NCBI GenBank assembly: GCA_052169395.1
Contig: JBQNCN010000002.1
Location: 124,001-188,000 of the forward strand
Reading direction: 5' to 3'
From: Fimenecus sp052169395
Lineage (GTDB): Bacteria; Bacillota; Clostridia; Oscillospirales; Acutalibacteraceae
Length of the DNA: 64,000 nt
Positions 26,200 to 34,447 of this stretch are shown piece by piece (positions within the stretch are counted from its first letter, which is position 1; every line of letters starts with the position of its first letter). The translations under genes and the position numbers were made by a program. Below the pieces are notes generated by a model that was given only the letters and a program-made list of their open reading frames with translations, made no database searches and was not told the DNA's origin.

Positions 26200-28278
26200 T
26201 TAATCTTTCGTTTCTTCCTTTTTTCTTCTTTGGGCTAAAACCAACACCATTAACCCTGCTGATAACAGCATGGCACTTTCACCCATTATAATATCGGATC
26301 TGCCGTTATTATAATTTCCCGTTTTAGGAATTACAGGTGTATTGCCTGTATTATTTTTGCCTGTGTTATTTTTATTGGTCTTATCGGGAGTGCGGCTGTT
26401 GGTGATATCCATGCCGTTTACCGCAGTTTGATAGCCTTCTACAGGAGTTTCCTTTACAGTGTAGTTGATTTCCTGACCGTCTTTGTACTTAGGAAGGTCT
26501 GCAAACGTATGTTTCCAGCCGTTTGCCTTAGTTACTTCAACTTCCGTAACCTTTTCTCCGTTTGCATAAAGGGTTACCTTTATCCTGTCAGGTCTCTTTC
26601 CGTCCTGATTATCGCTGTCGTTCCATGTCTTTGTTACGGTCTTACTTATCTTATCGGGAGTGCGGCTGTTGGTGATATCCATGCCGTTTACCGCAGTTTG
26701 ATAGCCTTCTACAGGAGTTTCCTTTACAGTGTAGTTGATTTCCTGACCGTCTTTGTACTTAGGAAGGTCTGCAAACGTATGTTTCCAGCCGTTTGCCTTA
26801 GTTACTTCAACTTCCGTAACCTTTTCTCCGTTTGCATAAAGGGTTACCTTTATCCTGTCAGGTCTCTTTCCGTCCTGATTATCGCTGTCGTTCCATGTCT
26901 TTGTTACGGTCTTACTTATCTTGGGATTTTTTATATTTTTTATTTTCCTATAAGTAAGTTCACCGTTAACAACATTAAGAGTATAGACGGTGTCGTCTTT
27001 CATATAACCCCCCGGCGGAGGAGTCACCTCTTCCAGAGTATACTGCCCCGGTTTGAGATGTTCAAATTCCGCTATACCGTCATCATCCGTAGTGTCGGTA
27101 AATATTTCTCCCGTGGAAATATTTTTAATTTTAAATACCGCACCTTTCAAAAAAACGCTTTCATTTTCGGAATCAACCTTTTTTATTCTTATTCTGTTGT
27201 TTGTTTCTCCCGAAATTCCGCCGCTTGCGTGCTCATTGAAAAAACTCGATTCTCTTATAACAGTTGTTTCAGTCGCGGTGAAATTAGCTTTATTTCTTAA
27301 TTTCATTCCTTCAATATAAGTGGAACTGTACACGAACATCCATTGTTTCTCGGAGATGTCATCATAGCCTTTGCTTTTTAAAAAATCACCTAACCGAAAA
27401 GTGAACTTCTGTTGTTTTTCATCAAAGGTTATGTAAGAACTTATTTCCGAATAATAGAAGGTTTTATATGTTTCTGCAACCGCACCGTTAATGCCATATC
27501 TAACATTCTGTAACTTGAAATAAGAAGGAAGATATTTTATTTCATCAGGAAGTTCTCCCGTTTTTACTGAAAGTTCATCTGTAATTACAGTATTTGAAAA
27601 AATGGCTTTTTTAACATTTATTCTTAAAACCCACTCCGCTCTATCAAAACCGCTTGGCGGCGTATTTGACCATTTGTTGAAAATTTCATTTTGGTTTATT
27701 TTTACGCCCTTTATATCATATTCATAATGTTTGCCGTCAAATTCAAATGAAATTTTATAATCGCCGTTTTCCTGCTTTACATATTTTTGTACGTTGAACA
27801 TTGCATCAATTTTCAAATCGCCTTTTATTTTATCAACATGTTCAACATTTTTATTAAAGGTAACTTTTATTGTTCCTCCGCCTTCAGAACCGGGCGTTAT
27901 AACAGCACGTCCGATAACCTTTCCTTCAAAGGTCAAATCAAACTCTTGTGCATTTTTCAATTTAATTTCGTCAGGTATATTGACGGTGAAGTGGTCGCCT
28001 TCCTTAAGATTATCCCCATATGCAGATGCATCCCATTTTATCTTAAGGAAAAAGCCCGTCCAATATTCAAGAAGACCCTCCAAGGGTTTTTCATCTTTTT
28101 TGTCAACCAATTCAAATTTTTCATATACAACATCGATTTCATCCAGCTCTCTAGGTATTGCAGAAGAAAGCAGTGTGGACCCAAAGCTGCTGAAAAGCAC
28201 AAAGAAAGCCAAAACGAATACCATAATTCTTTGAAACTTTTTGTTGAACTTAAATCCGTTTTTCTCCGCCTTATTCAT
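26200..28278 (-). CDS. Cna-like, sortase-anchored surface adhesin
   Basis: A 692-residue secreted protein. A signal peptide (about 1-40) with a long basic start is followed by a collagen-binding-adhesin-like A region (about 45-360; KWDASAYGDNLKEGDHFTVNIPDEI is typical of Cna/MSCRAMM domains). Next come a SpaA-type prealbumin-like domain (about 365-440, ending LEEVTPPPGGYM) and two identical 90-residue Cna-B repeats (TKTWNDSDNQDGKRPDRI ... YTVKETPVEGYQ). The C-terminus has a Thr/Asn linker, IPKTG, a hydrophobic helix and an RRKKEE tail. IPKTG is a variant of LPXTG. No sortase is in the window. The promoter is strong, and an A/T tract lies upstream (see findings). Confidence 0.92.
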   Translation of the reverse strand: MNKAEKNGFKFNKKFQRIMVFVLAFFVLFSSFGSTLLSSAIPRELDEIDVVYEKFELVDKKDEKPLEGLLEYWTGFFLKIKWDASAYGDNLKEGDHFTVNIPDEIKLKNAQEFDLTFEGKVIGRAVITPGSEGGGTIKVTFNKNVEHVDKIKGDLKIDAMFNVQKYVKQENGDYKISFEFDGKHYEYDIKGVKINQNEIFNKWSNTPPSGFDRAEWVLRINVKKAIFSNTVITDELSVKTGELPDEIKYLPSYFKLQNVRYGINGAVAETYKTFYYSEISSYITFDEKQQKFTFRLGDFLKSKGYDDISEKQWMFVYSSTYIEGMKLRNKANFTATETTVIRESSFFNEHASGGISGETNNRIRIKKVDSENESVFLKGAVFKIKNISTGEIFTDTTDDDGIAEFEHLKPGQYTLEEVTPPPGGYMKDDTVYTLNVVNGELTYRKIKNIKNPKISKTVTKTWNDSDNQDGKRPDRIKVTLYANGEKVTEVEVTKANGWKHTFADLPKYKDGQEINYTVKETPVEGYQTAVNGMDITNSRTPDKISKTVTKTWNDSDNQDGKRPDRIKVTLYANGEKVTEVEVTKANGWKHTFADLPKYKDGQEINYTVKETPVEGYQTAVNGMDITNSRTPDKTNKNNTGKNNTGNTPVIPKTGNYNNGRSDIIMGESAMLLSAGLMVLVLAQRRKKEETKD
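26381..26650. repeat. Exact 270-bp tandem repeat, copy A
   Basis: Identical to 26651-26920 base for base as far as I can read. Encodes one 90-residue Cna-B domain of the adhesin; copies abut with no spacer. Confidence 0.95.
26651..26920. repeat. Exact 270-bp tandem repeat, copy B
   Basis: Second copy of the unit at 26381-26650. In frame, so copy number changes by recombination would lengthen or shorten the adhesin stalk without disrupting it. Confidence 0.95.
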
Positions 28279-28339
28279 TTATATCCTCCCTATGATATAG
28301 GCTTATTCATTTTTTTACTAAAATTTCGTATGTGACAAT

Positions 28340-28368
28340 CTTATAGCATGTTTTCAGCAGCCTGTCAA
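28340..28368 (-). promoter_or_regulatory. Promoter of the adhesin gene
   Basis: Minus strand TTGACA (28368-28363), 17-nt spacer, TATAAG (28345-28340). SD GGGAGGAT follows before the ATG at 28278. A tiny upstream frame (MNKPIS) begins about 36 nt before the real start. Confidence 0.8.
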
Positions 28369-28411
28369 GCATTATTTTTGACAAATCCGCAATATGCACA
28401 AAAAAATATCA

Positions 28412-28428
28412 TTTTTTTTTTTTTTTTT
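28412..28428. repeat. T17 homopolymer upstream of the adhesin promoter
   Basis: Seventeen consecutive T (A17 on the adhesin strand), ending 43 nt upstream of the adhesin -35. It lies in the 416-bp divergent spacer between the adhesin and mnmG. Confidence 0.9.
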
Positions 28429-28586
28429 GCAGCCTTATTTACATTAAAATTTCACGATTCTCCGCAGTGCAAGCGATTTTACAAATTTGGTTATTTTGAT
28501 TGTTAGTGTTGAATTTATGTTTTTATATTACATCAATTTAAATTTTAAATGAAATTATGACTATTTCTTGAAATGTAACATATATC

Positions 28587-28615
28587 TTGACAGTTAAGGC
28601 TGATTTTTCTACAAC
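28587..28615 (+). promoter_or_regulatory. Candidate promoter of mnmG-rsmG
   Basis: TTGACA (28587-28592), 17-nt spacer, TACAAC (28610-28615). A second candidate -10, TATAAT at 28649-28654, has no good -35. Confidence 0.5.
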
Positions 28616-28694
28616 AAACTTTCTGTTTTTTTAAATCCGATTTTGCGGTATAATTATAAATTATATATCAAAACACAAAACGGCAGGTTTAAAA

Positions 28695-30572
28695 ATGCGA
28701 TATTCAGCGGGAAAATATGATGTTGCGGTAATCGGTGCGGGGCATGCGGGAATTGAGGCGGCGCTTGCGGCGGCAAAGCTTTCGGCAAAGACAATAATCT
28801 TTACCGTAAGTCTTGATGCGGTAGGCAATATGCCGTGCAATCCCTCCATAGGCGGCACCTCAAAGGGTCATCTTGTGCGTGAAATTGACGCTCTCGGCGG
28901 CGCCATGGGCAAGGCGGCGGACGAATGCGCCATTCAAATGCGCCTTTTAAATCGCGGCAAAGGTCCTGCGGTGCATTCACTGCGTGCACAGGAGGACAGG
29001 CGGAAATATCAGGATTTTATGAAAACTCTTTTGGAAAAGCAGGAAAACCTCGATATTAAACAGGCGGAAATTGCGGATCTTAAAAAAGACGGGGCTTTGT
29101 GGCAACTTGAAACTCAGCTCGGCGCTCTCTACACTGCAAAATGTGTGATTCTTGCCACAGGCACCTACCTCGGCGGAAGAATTTATATAGGTGATGTCAA
29201 CTATTCCTCAGGTCCTGACGGCATGTTTGCCGCAAACAAGCTTTCAAAAGCTCTATATGAGCTCAATATACCTCTGCGTCGCTTCAAAACCGGAACTCCC
29301 GCAAGAGTTCGCGGAAGCTCAATCGATTTTTCACAGCTTGAAGTTCAAAACGGCGATGAAAAAACACCGTGTTTTTCCTTTGAAACAAAAAAAATGCCAA
29401 AGAACAAAGCTGTCTGTTTCAGTAATTACACAAATGAAAGTACAAAAAAAGCCGTCCTTGAGAATATTTCCACCTCTCCGCTTTACAGCGGGGTGATTTC
29501 GGGCGTGGGACCACGCTATTGCCCGTCTTTTGAAGATAAAGTTATGCGCTTCCCTCAAAGAGAAAGACATCAGTTTTTTATTGAACCCTGCGGAGAAAAA
29601 ACTGATGAATATTATTTACAGGGTCTTTCTTCAAGTCTTCCCGAATGTGTCCAGCTTGAATTTTTAAAGACGATAAAGGGTTTTGAGAACATTTCCGTAA
29701 TGCGAACCGCCTATGCCATTGAATATGACTGTGTTGATCCTACAGCTCTTTATGCAAGTCTTGAATTTATAAAACTTTCGGGACTTTACGGTGCGGGGCA
29801 GTTCAACGGTTCCTCGGGCTATGAAGAGGCCGCAGCTCAGGGACTTTTAGCGGGAATTAACGCCGCAAGAAAGGTGCACGGTCAAGCTCCTCTCATTCTT
29901 GACAGGGGCTCCTCCTACATCGGCACGCTGGTGGACGATCTCATAACCAAAGGCTGCACCGACCCTTACCGAATGATGACCTCCCGTTCGGAGTTCCGCC
30001 TCTATTTAAGGCAGGATAATGCCGATTTAAGACTTACCGAAACAGGCTATGAAATCGGGCTTATTTCAGAAAAGCGCTATAAAAAATTCCTTAAAAAGAA
30101 AAAAGCGATTGAAAAAGAACTGGAGCGTGCAAAAAATACTACAATCCACAAAACTCAAGCACTCAACCTTGCGCTTGAGGAAATCGGCGAAGCACCGATT
30201 TTAAAGGGTGAAAAGCTTGAAACGCTTTTAAATCGTCCAAAGGTCAATTACTCTCTGCTTGCACCCTTTGATGAATCGAGGCCGAATCTTTCAGATGAGG
30301 TTTTGGAGGAGGCGGAAATCGACATAAAATATGAGGGATACATAAAAAGACAGCTGAAAGAAATTGAAGAAATGCGCCGTCTTGAGAAAAAATTGCTCCC
30401 TGAAGATTTGGATTATCACACCCTTTCGGGACTTAGGCTTGAGGCGAGAGAAAAGCTTGAAAAAATCCGTCCGAGGAGTGTCGGTCAGGCTTCGAGGATT
30501 TCGGGAGTAAACCCCGCCGATATAAATGTGCTGCTTATCTATCTTCACATAAAGGAGTCAAAAAATGCTTAA
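28695..30572 (+). CDS. mnmG: tRNA uridine-5-carboxymethylaminomethyl modification enzyme MnmG
   Basis: A 625-residue FAD enzyme, partner of MnmE in U34 tRNA modification. VIGAGHAGIEAALAAAK is the FAD Rossmann motif, CNPSIGGTSKGHLVREIDALGG the GidA signature 1, and GQFNGSSGYEEAAAQGLLAG signature 2, close to the family C-terminal domain. Full length (E. coli 629). The distal gene rsmG overlaps it by 8 nt. A frameshifted relic of codons 243-261 lies 3.3 kb to the left. Confidence 0.98.
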   Translation: MRYSAGKYDVAVIGAGHAGIEAALAAAKLSAKTIIFTVSLDAVGNMPCNPSIGGTSKGHLVREIDALGGAMGKAADECAIQMRLLNRGKGPAVHSLRAQEDRRKYQDFMKTLLEKQENLDIKQAEIADLKKDGALWQLETQLGALYTAKCVILATGTYLGGRIYIGDVNYSSGPDGMFAANKLSKALYELNIPLRRFKTGTPARVRGSSIDFSQLEVQNGDEKTPCFSFETKKMPKNKAVCFSNYTNESTKKAVLENISTSPLYSGVISGVGPRYCPSFEDKVMRFPQRERHQFFIEPCGEKTDEYYLQGLSSSLPECVQLEFLKTIKGFENISVMRTAYAIEYDCVDPTALYASLEFIKLSGLYGAGQFNGSSGYEEAAAQGLLAGINAARKVHGQAPLILDRGSSYIGTLVDDLITKGCTDPYRMMTSRSEFRLYLRQDNADLRLTETGYEIGLISEKRYKKFLKKKKAIEKELERAKNTTIHKTQALNLALEEIGEAPILKGEKLETLLNRPKVNYSLLAPFDESRPNLSDEVLEEAEIDIKYEGYIKRQLKEIEEMRRLEKKLLPEDLDYHTLSGLRLEAREKLEKIRPRSVGQASRISGVNPADINVLLIYLHIKESKNA

Positions 30573-31275
30573 TGAAGCCCTGCTCAAAAAAACGCTTGAA
30601 CCTCTTAATGTAAATCTTTCAGATGATGCTTCAGACAGGCTTTCACAATATTTCAACCTTTTCGCAGCCAAAAACTCCGTTATGAACTTATCCGCCATAA
30701 GAGATGACGACGGAATAACCGTCAAACATTTTGCGGATTCCCTTACACTTTTGCATTTCAAAGAATTTGAGAACGGCGGAAAGCTTTTGGATCTGGGCAC
30801 AGGCGGCGGCTTTCCGGGAGTTCCGTTGCTGCTTTCAGGAAACGGTTTTGAAGTAACTTTTTTAGATTCCACAAAAAAGAAAACCGATTTTATCAGAGAA
30901 AGTCTGGATAAAATAAATTACGGCAGATATCGTGTTCTTTCTGAACGGGCGGAGGAACTTGCCTTTAACAATTCTTTTCGTGCACATTTTGATATTGTTA
31001 CGGCAAGAGGCGTTGCGGAACTGAGAAAGCTTGCTGAAATCACTCTTCCGTTTTTAAAAACAGACGGTATGCTTTGCGCATTAAAAAATGAAAACTGTGA
31101 AGAAGAGCTTAAAAACGCAAAAAATGCAATCGGACTTTTGGGCGGAGAGCTTTCGGCGAATCATTTTTATTCCGTAGGCAATGAAAAAAGGCGGCTTATC
31201 GTGATAAAAAAAATAAAGCCGACAGACATGAAATATCCGAGAGCGTGGGGAAAGATAACAAAAAACCCGCTTTAA
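30565..31275 (+). CDS. rsmG: 16S rRNA (guanine527-N7)-methyltransferase RsmG
   Basis: A 236-residue SAM methyltransferase for m7G527 of 16S rRNA. LLDLGTGGGFPGVPLLL is the SAM-binding loop; NLSAIRDDDGITVKHFADSL is the typical N-terminal RsmG block, and ITLPFLKTDGMLCALK lies towards the C-terminus. It overlaps mnmG by 8 nt, as in many origin regions. The parS palindrome 42 nt downstream could also end its transcript. Confidence 0.97.
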   Translation: MLNEALLKKTLEPLNVNLSDDASDRLSQYFNLFAAKNSVMNLSAIRDDDGITVKHFADSLTLLHFKEFENGGKLLDLGTGGGFPGVPLLLSGNGFEVTFLDSTKKKTDFIRESLDKINYGRYRVLSERAEELAFNNSFRAHFDIVTARGVAELRKLAEITLPFLKTDGMLCALKNENCEEELKNAKNAIGLLGGELSANHFYSVGNEKRRLIVIKKIKPTDMKYPRAWGKITKNPL

Positions 31276-31317
31276 ACAAGTTCTTGCACCGTTTTGCACC
31301 ATAAGAGTATATACCCT

Positions 31318-31343
31318 GTCGTTGTTTCACGTGAAACAACGAC
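31318..31343. promoter_or_regulatory. parS site 1
   Basis: Core TGTTTCACGTGAAACA at 31323-31338 matches the universal ParB site exactly; the palindrome extends to 26 bp. It is followed by ATTTTTA and could double as the rsmG terminator. Confidence 0.95.
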
Positions 31344-31524
31344 ATTTTTATATCCTTTTTATTTTCACCGTTATATTTTATGCGTTTTTACGATACACCA
31401 TCCTCATATATTCAAAAACCTTGTGATTATACGTTTATTTGTGTAAACTATAAATATATAACAATAAAATTGTTTAATATTTATAAGTTTTGCATATTGA
31501 AAATAAATCTTAAAATATTATAAT

Positions 31525-31608
31525 AAAGCAGATTGTGAAAAAGCAGAACGTGAACAAGCAACGGCTGAAAAAGCTGCAGCTGAAAAAAGCACAGCCGCAA
31601 AAAAATAG
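31525..31608 (+). pseudogene. Remnant of a Lys/Ala/Glu-rich coiled-coil gene
   Basis: An open frame with no start codon, ending in TAG, encodes a KAE-type tail: KADCEKAEREQATAEK then AAAEKSTAAKK. It is preceded by an in-frame stop at 31504 and followed 40 nt later by a good terminator. This looks like the 3' end of a lost gene between rsmG and parA. Confidence 0.5.
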
Positions 31609-31647
31609 TTTATAATATGCAGATGAAGGCATAGATATTATATAAAG

Positions 31648-31672
31648 AAGAACGGTATTGCCGTTCTTTTTT
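31648..31672 (+). terminator. Terminator after the coiled-coil remnant
   Basis: 8-bp stem AAGAACGG/CCGTTCTT, loop TATTG, then a T-run. Confidence 0.85.
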
Positions 31673-31867
31673 GTTGTGCGGTTGTTTTGAATGTTGTTTT
31701 GATATAAATGAAACGAATGGTTTTTCCCATTTAATCGGCTAAGCGGTATTAGTCCCTACAAAAAGAGAAAACCGATTTTGTTTTTAACCGATGTTATATT
31801 AAAAAATGCAAAGAACGATATTTAATATATCGTGTAAAATCAACAAGCTAAAATATGGTTTGCCTTG

Positions 31868-31888
31868 CGGACGAACATTCTTCGTCCG
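31868..31888. repeat. Hairpin in the rsmG-parA spacer
   Basis: 8-bp inverted repeat CGGACGAA/TTCGTCCG around CATTC. There is no T-run, so it is not a terminator. A related GGACGG...TTCG sequence recurs near 32010. The rest of this ~900-nt spacer is AT-rich and I see no gene in it beyond the listed items. Confidence 0.5.
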
Positions 31889-32072
31889 TCAAGAACGGTT
31901 TTCAAGTATAAAATTTATATAAAAAAACAGTCATTCATCCGTAAATATAAAATCCAATTGATTTAATTTTTATATAGTAAATTTATATCCCTACCTGTAC
32001 GATTTTACGGACGGACGGTGTTCGTGTTCACAAGGAAACGATTTATCCGCCTGTCGATTTTTTTACAAAAGC

Positions 32073-32096
32073 ATATTGTTTCACGTGAAACAATAT
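32073..32096. promoter_or_regulatory. parS site 2
   Basis: Core TGTTTCACGTGAAACA at 32077-32092, palindrome extending to 24 bp, about 95 nt upstream of parA. Confidence 0.95.
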
Positions 32097-32150
32097 TATC
32101 CGTTTTTATTTGCATTTTTGTTTTTATTTGTTTTATTTTATATTTTTTTA

Positions 32151-32159
32151 TGGTATACT
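32151..32159 (+). promoter_or_regulatory. Extended -10 promoter of parA
   Basis: TGG-TATACT 32 nt before the parA ATG, without a clear -35. The nearby parS site could allow ParB spreading to affect it. Confidence 0.45.
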
Positions 32160-32190
32160 AATTTTATATATTCAAAAAAAGGATGGTAAT

Positions 32191-32952
32191 ATGGCTAAAA
32201 CGGTTGCGGTAATCAACCAGAAAGGCGGCGTGGGTAAGACCACCACGGCGGTAAATCTTGCGGCGGCTCTCGGTAAACTCGGCAAAAAAACTCTGCTTTG
32301 CGACATCGACCCCCAGGGCAACTCGACATCGGGAGTGGGTTTTGATAAAAGCACTGCGGAAAATTCAATATATAACGTGTTGGTTGACGGTGTTTCGGTA
32401 AAAAGCGCTCTTGTTAAAACAACATTTGAAAATCTTTGGTTGATCCCCTCTTCGATAGACCTTGCAGGTGCGGAGATTGAGATGATTTCACGGGAAAATC
32501 GTGAAAAACTTTTAAAAACCGCCATTCTGCCCGTCTGGGAGGAATTTGATTTTATACTTTTCGACTGTCCGCCCTCTCTCGGAATCATTACTATCGACGC
32601 TCTTACGGCTTGCGACAGCTTTCTGGTTCCTATCCAGTGTGAATACTTTGCACTTGAGGGGCTTGCTCAGCTCATGAACACCGTAAGGGGAATAAAGCGC
32701 CTTTACAATCCCCGCATTTCTCTTGAGGGTGTGCTGCTTACAATGTATGACGGCAGACTTAATCTTACAACACAGGTTGTAAGGGAAATAAAAAAATATT
32801 TTAAAAATAAAGTTTATAAGACCACCATTCCGAGAAACGTTCGTCTTTCAGAGGCTCCCTCCTTCGGAGAACCCGTAATTTATTTTGACGCAGCCTCTAA
32901 GGGAGCAAAATCATACATGGATTTTGCCGAAGAATTTTTAGAAAGGCAGTAA
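32191..32952 (+). CDS. parA: Chromosome partitioning ATPase ParA (Soj)
   Basis: A 253-residue ParA/Soj ATPase that moves or regulates the ParB-parS origin complex and, in Bacillus, controls DnaA. The start MAKTVAVINQKGGVGKTTTA is set by SD AGGATG; the frame is open 27 codons further upstream but without an SD. It has the deviant Walker A KGGVGKTTT, DIDPQGNSTSG (A'), DCPPSLGIIT (Walker B region) and the IPRNVRLSEAPSFGEPV block. It is followed 3 nt later by a lipoprotein gene, which separates it from parB. Confidence 0.97.
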   Translation: MAKTVAVINQKGGVGKTTTAVNLAAALGKLGKKTLLCDIDPQGNSTSGVGFDKSTAENSIYNVLVDGVSVKSALVKTTFENLWLIPSSIDLAGAEIEMISRENREKLLKTAILPVWEEFDFILFDCPPSLGIITIDALTACDSFLVPIQCEYFALEGLAQLMNTVRGIKRLYNPRISLEGVLLTMYDGRLNLTTQVVREIKKYFKNKVYKTTIPRNVRLSEAPSFGEPVIYFDAASKGAKSYMDFAEEFLERQ

Positions 32953-32955
32953 AAA

Positions 32956-33570
32956 ATGAAAAAGAAACTTATTGCAACGGCAGCTTTGATTATTTTATGC
33001 ACGGGAATTTTTACAGGCTGCACCATCGGCAAAGAAAAGCGAACTTTTGAACCCACAGGAGAGCCTGTAACTGTCGCCACGCTTCCTGCGGCAAAAGAAG
33101 TCGATGTAAACTATGACGATAAAAAATTCACACTTTTAAATTGTCAAATGGGCTTTTCCTCAGAACAGACAAGAAAAGCCGCAGGACTTACACAGGCTTA
33201 TATTTCAGGCAAGAATAAATACTACACCTCTCAACTTGTCAAAGAACTTCCGGGTCTTAACGCCGATACGGAACTTCGTGCTTTTTTCATTCTGAATACC
33301 GACGGAAAGCTCTATGAAATTCAGTATGCCGTACAAAAACAGCTTATAAGTTTAAAAAGTGTTCAGGACAGATTTGACACCGCCTATGGCAGAGGCGTAA
33401 ATGTAAAGGATAAAAATCAGAGGAACGCCAGAGTTTATCGTGTAAAAGATGTGTATGCGGTGATTACCGATGAAAACGGAAACGAATTTATTGTAAGTTT
33501 TTATGAAAGCAATTACTTTGAAACTGTACACACCGAAGAGGTAAAAGCGTTTAAAGCGGCAAAAAGGTAG
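32956..33570 (+). CDS. Small lipoprotein between parA and parB
   Basis: A 204-residue exported lipoprotein. MKKKLIATAALIILCTGIFTGC is a signal peptide with a lipobox-like FTGC, so the mature protein starts at Cys22. About 180 residues of mixed alpha/beta follow (SSEQTRKAAGLTQAYISGKNKYY, FILNTDGKLYEIQYAVQKQ). I do not recognise the family. It is spaced 3 nt after parA and 7 nt before parB, so it is certainly co-transcribed with them. This is an unusual insertion into the parAB pair. Confidence 0.8.
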   Translation: MKKKLIATAALIILCTGIFTGCTIGKEKRTFEPTGEPVTVATLPAAKEVDVNYDDKKFTLLNCQMGFSSEQTRKAAGLTQAYISGKNKYYTSQLVKELPGLNADTELRAFFILNTDGKLYEIQYAVQKQLISLKSVQDRFDTAYGRGVNVKDKNQRNARVYRVKDVYAVITDENGNEFIVSFYESNYFETVHTEEVKAFKAAKR

Positions 33571-33577
33571 GGAGAAA

Positions 33578-34447
33578 ATGACAAAAAGAAAAAGCGGTCT
33601 CGGCAGAGGCTTTGACTCACTGATGATTTCAAACGAATTGGATAACGACGCAAAACCCATAAAACTTGCGATTTCGGATATTGAACCGAATGTTTTGCAG
33701 CCCAGAAAAATTTTTGATGAGAAGGCTCTTTCGGAGCTCTCCGACAGCATAAGAGAACACGGCGTGCTTCAGCCGCTTCTGGTGAGGCCCATGCCGAACG
33801 GCACCTATAAGTTGGTGGCGGGAGAAAGGCGCTTTCGTGCGTCAAAAATAGCGGGACTTTCAGAAGTACCCGTTACAATTCGTGAAATGACGGATGAACA
33901 GGAACAAATTTTCGCTCTTATTGAAAATCTTCAAAGAGAGGACCTTAACGCCATTGAACAGGCGGAGGGCTTAAAGGTTCTTATTGACGAATTCGGACTC
34001 ACTCAGGAGGAGGCGGCACAAAGAGTGGGAAAGTCCCGCTCCGCAGTAACAAACGCCATAAGACTTCTGGCTTTGCCCGACAAAGTCAAAGAAATGGTGA
34101 AAAATAATAAAATTTCAATGGGCCACGCAAGAGCTCTTTTGAGCCTTGCCGACGGCGAACTTATGACAAAGACGGCGGATGAAATCTATAACAGCGATTT
34201 GTCGGTAAGAGGCACTGAAAAGCTTGTTAAAAAGCTGCAAAACACAGAACCTCCCAAACCGAGAAAAATATTAAAACCGAGAAATTCGTTCTATGACGAA
34301 GTGGAACTTTCTCTAAAAAATGTTTTAGGAAGAGAAGTTCGTGTGCTAAACGGTAAAAATGAAAGAGGAACTGTTGAAATAGAATATTTTTCAAAAGAAG
34401 ACTTACAGAATATTGCAAAAAAATTGGGTAATGCGGAGGACGCATAA
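33578..34447 (+). CDS. parB: Chromosome partitioning protein ParB (Spo0J)
   Basis: A 289-residue CTP-dependent DNA clamp that loads at parS and recruits SMC. The N-terminal domain shows IEPNVLQPRKIFDE, EHGVLQPLLVRP and the CTP-binding GERRFRASKIAGL (about 82-94). ALIENLQREDLNAIEQAEGL and the HTH LTQEEAAQRVGKSRSAVTN follow, then a C-terminal dimer domain. Two cognate parS sites lie 1.5-2.3 kb upstream. It overlaps serS by 1 nt. Confidence 0.97.
   Translation: MTKRKSGLGRGFDSLMISNELDNDAKPIKLAISDIEPNVLQPRKIFDEKALSELSDSIREHGVLQPLLVRPMPNGTYKLVAGERRFRASKIAGLSEVPVTIREMTDEQEQIFALIENLQREDLNAIEQAEGLKVLIDEFGLTQEEAAQRVGKSRSAVTNAIRLLALPDKVKEMVKNNKISMGHARALLSLADGELMTKTADEIYNSDLSVRGTEKLVKKLQNTEPPKPRKILKPRNSFYDEVELSLKNVLGREVRVLNGKNERGTVEIEYFSKEDLQNIAKKLGNAEDA

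Noticed and set aside
26381..26920. CRISPR-like direct repeat
   Set aside because: Two abutting 270-bp copies encoding a protein domain, no spacers; no CRISPR array or cas gene was seen in the window.
26428..27300. 290-codon open frame opposite the adhesin
   Set aside because: Duplicated only because the adhesin repeats are; no start signal or recognisable protein.
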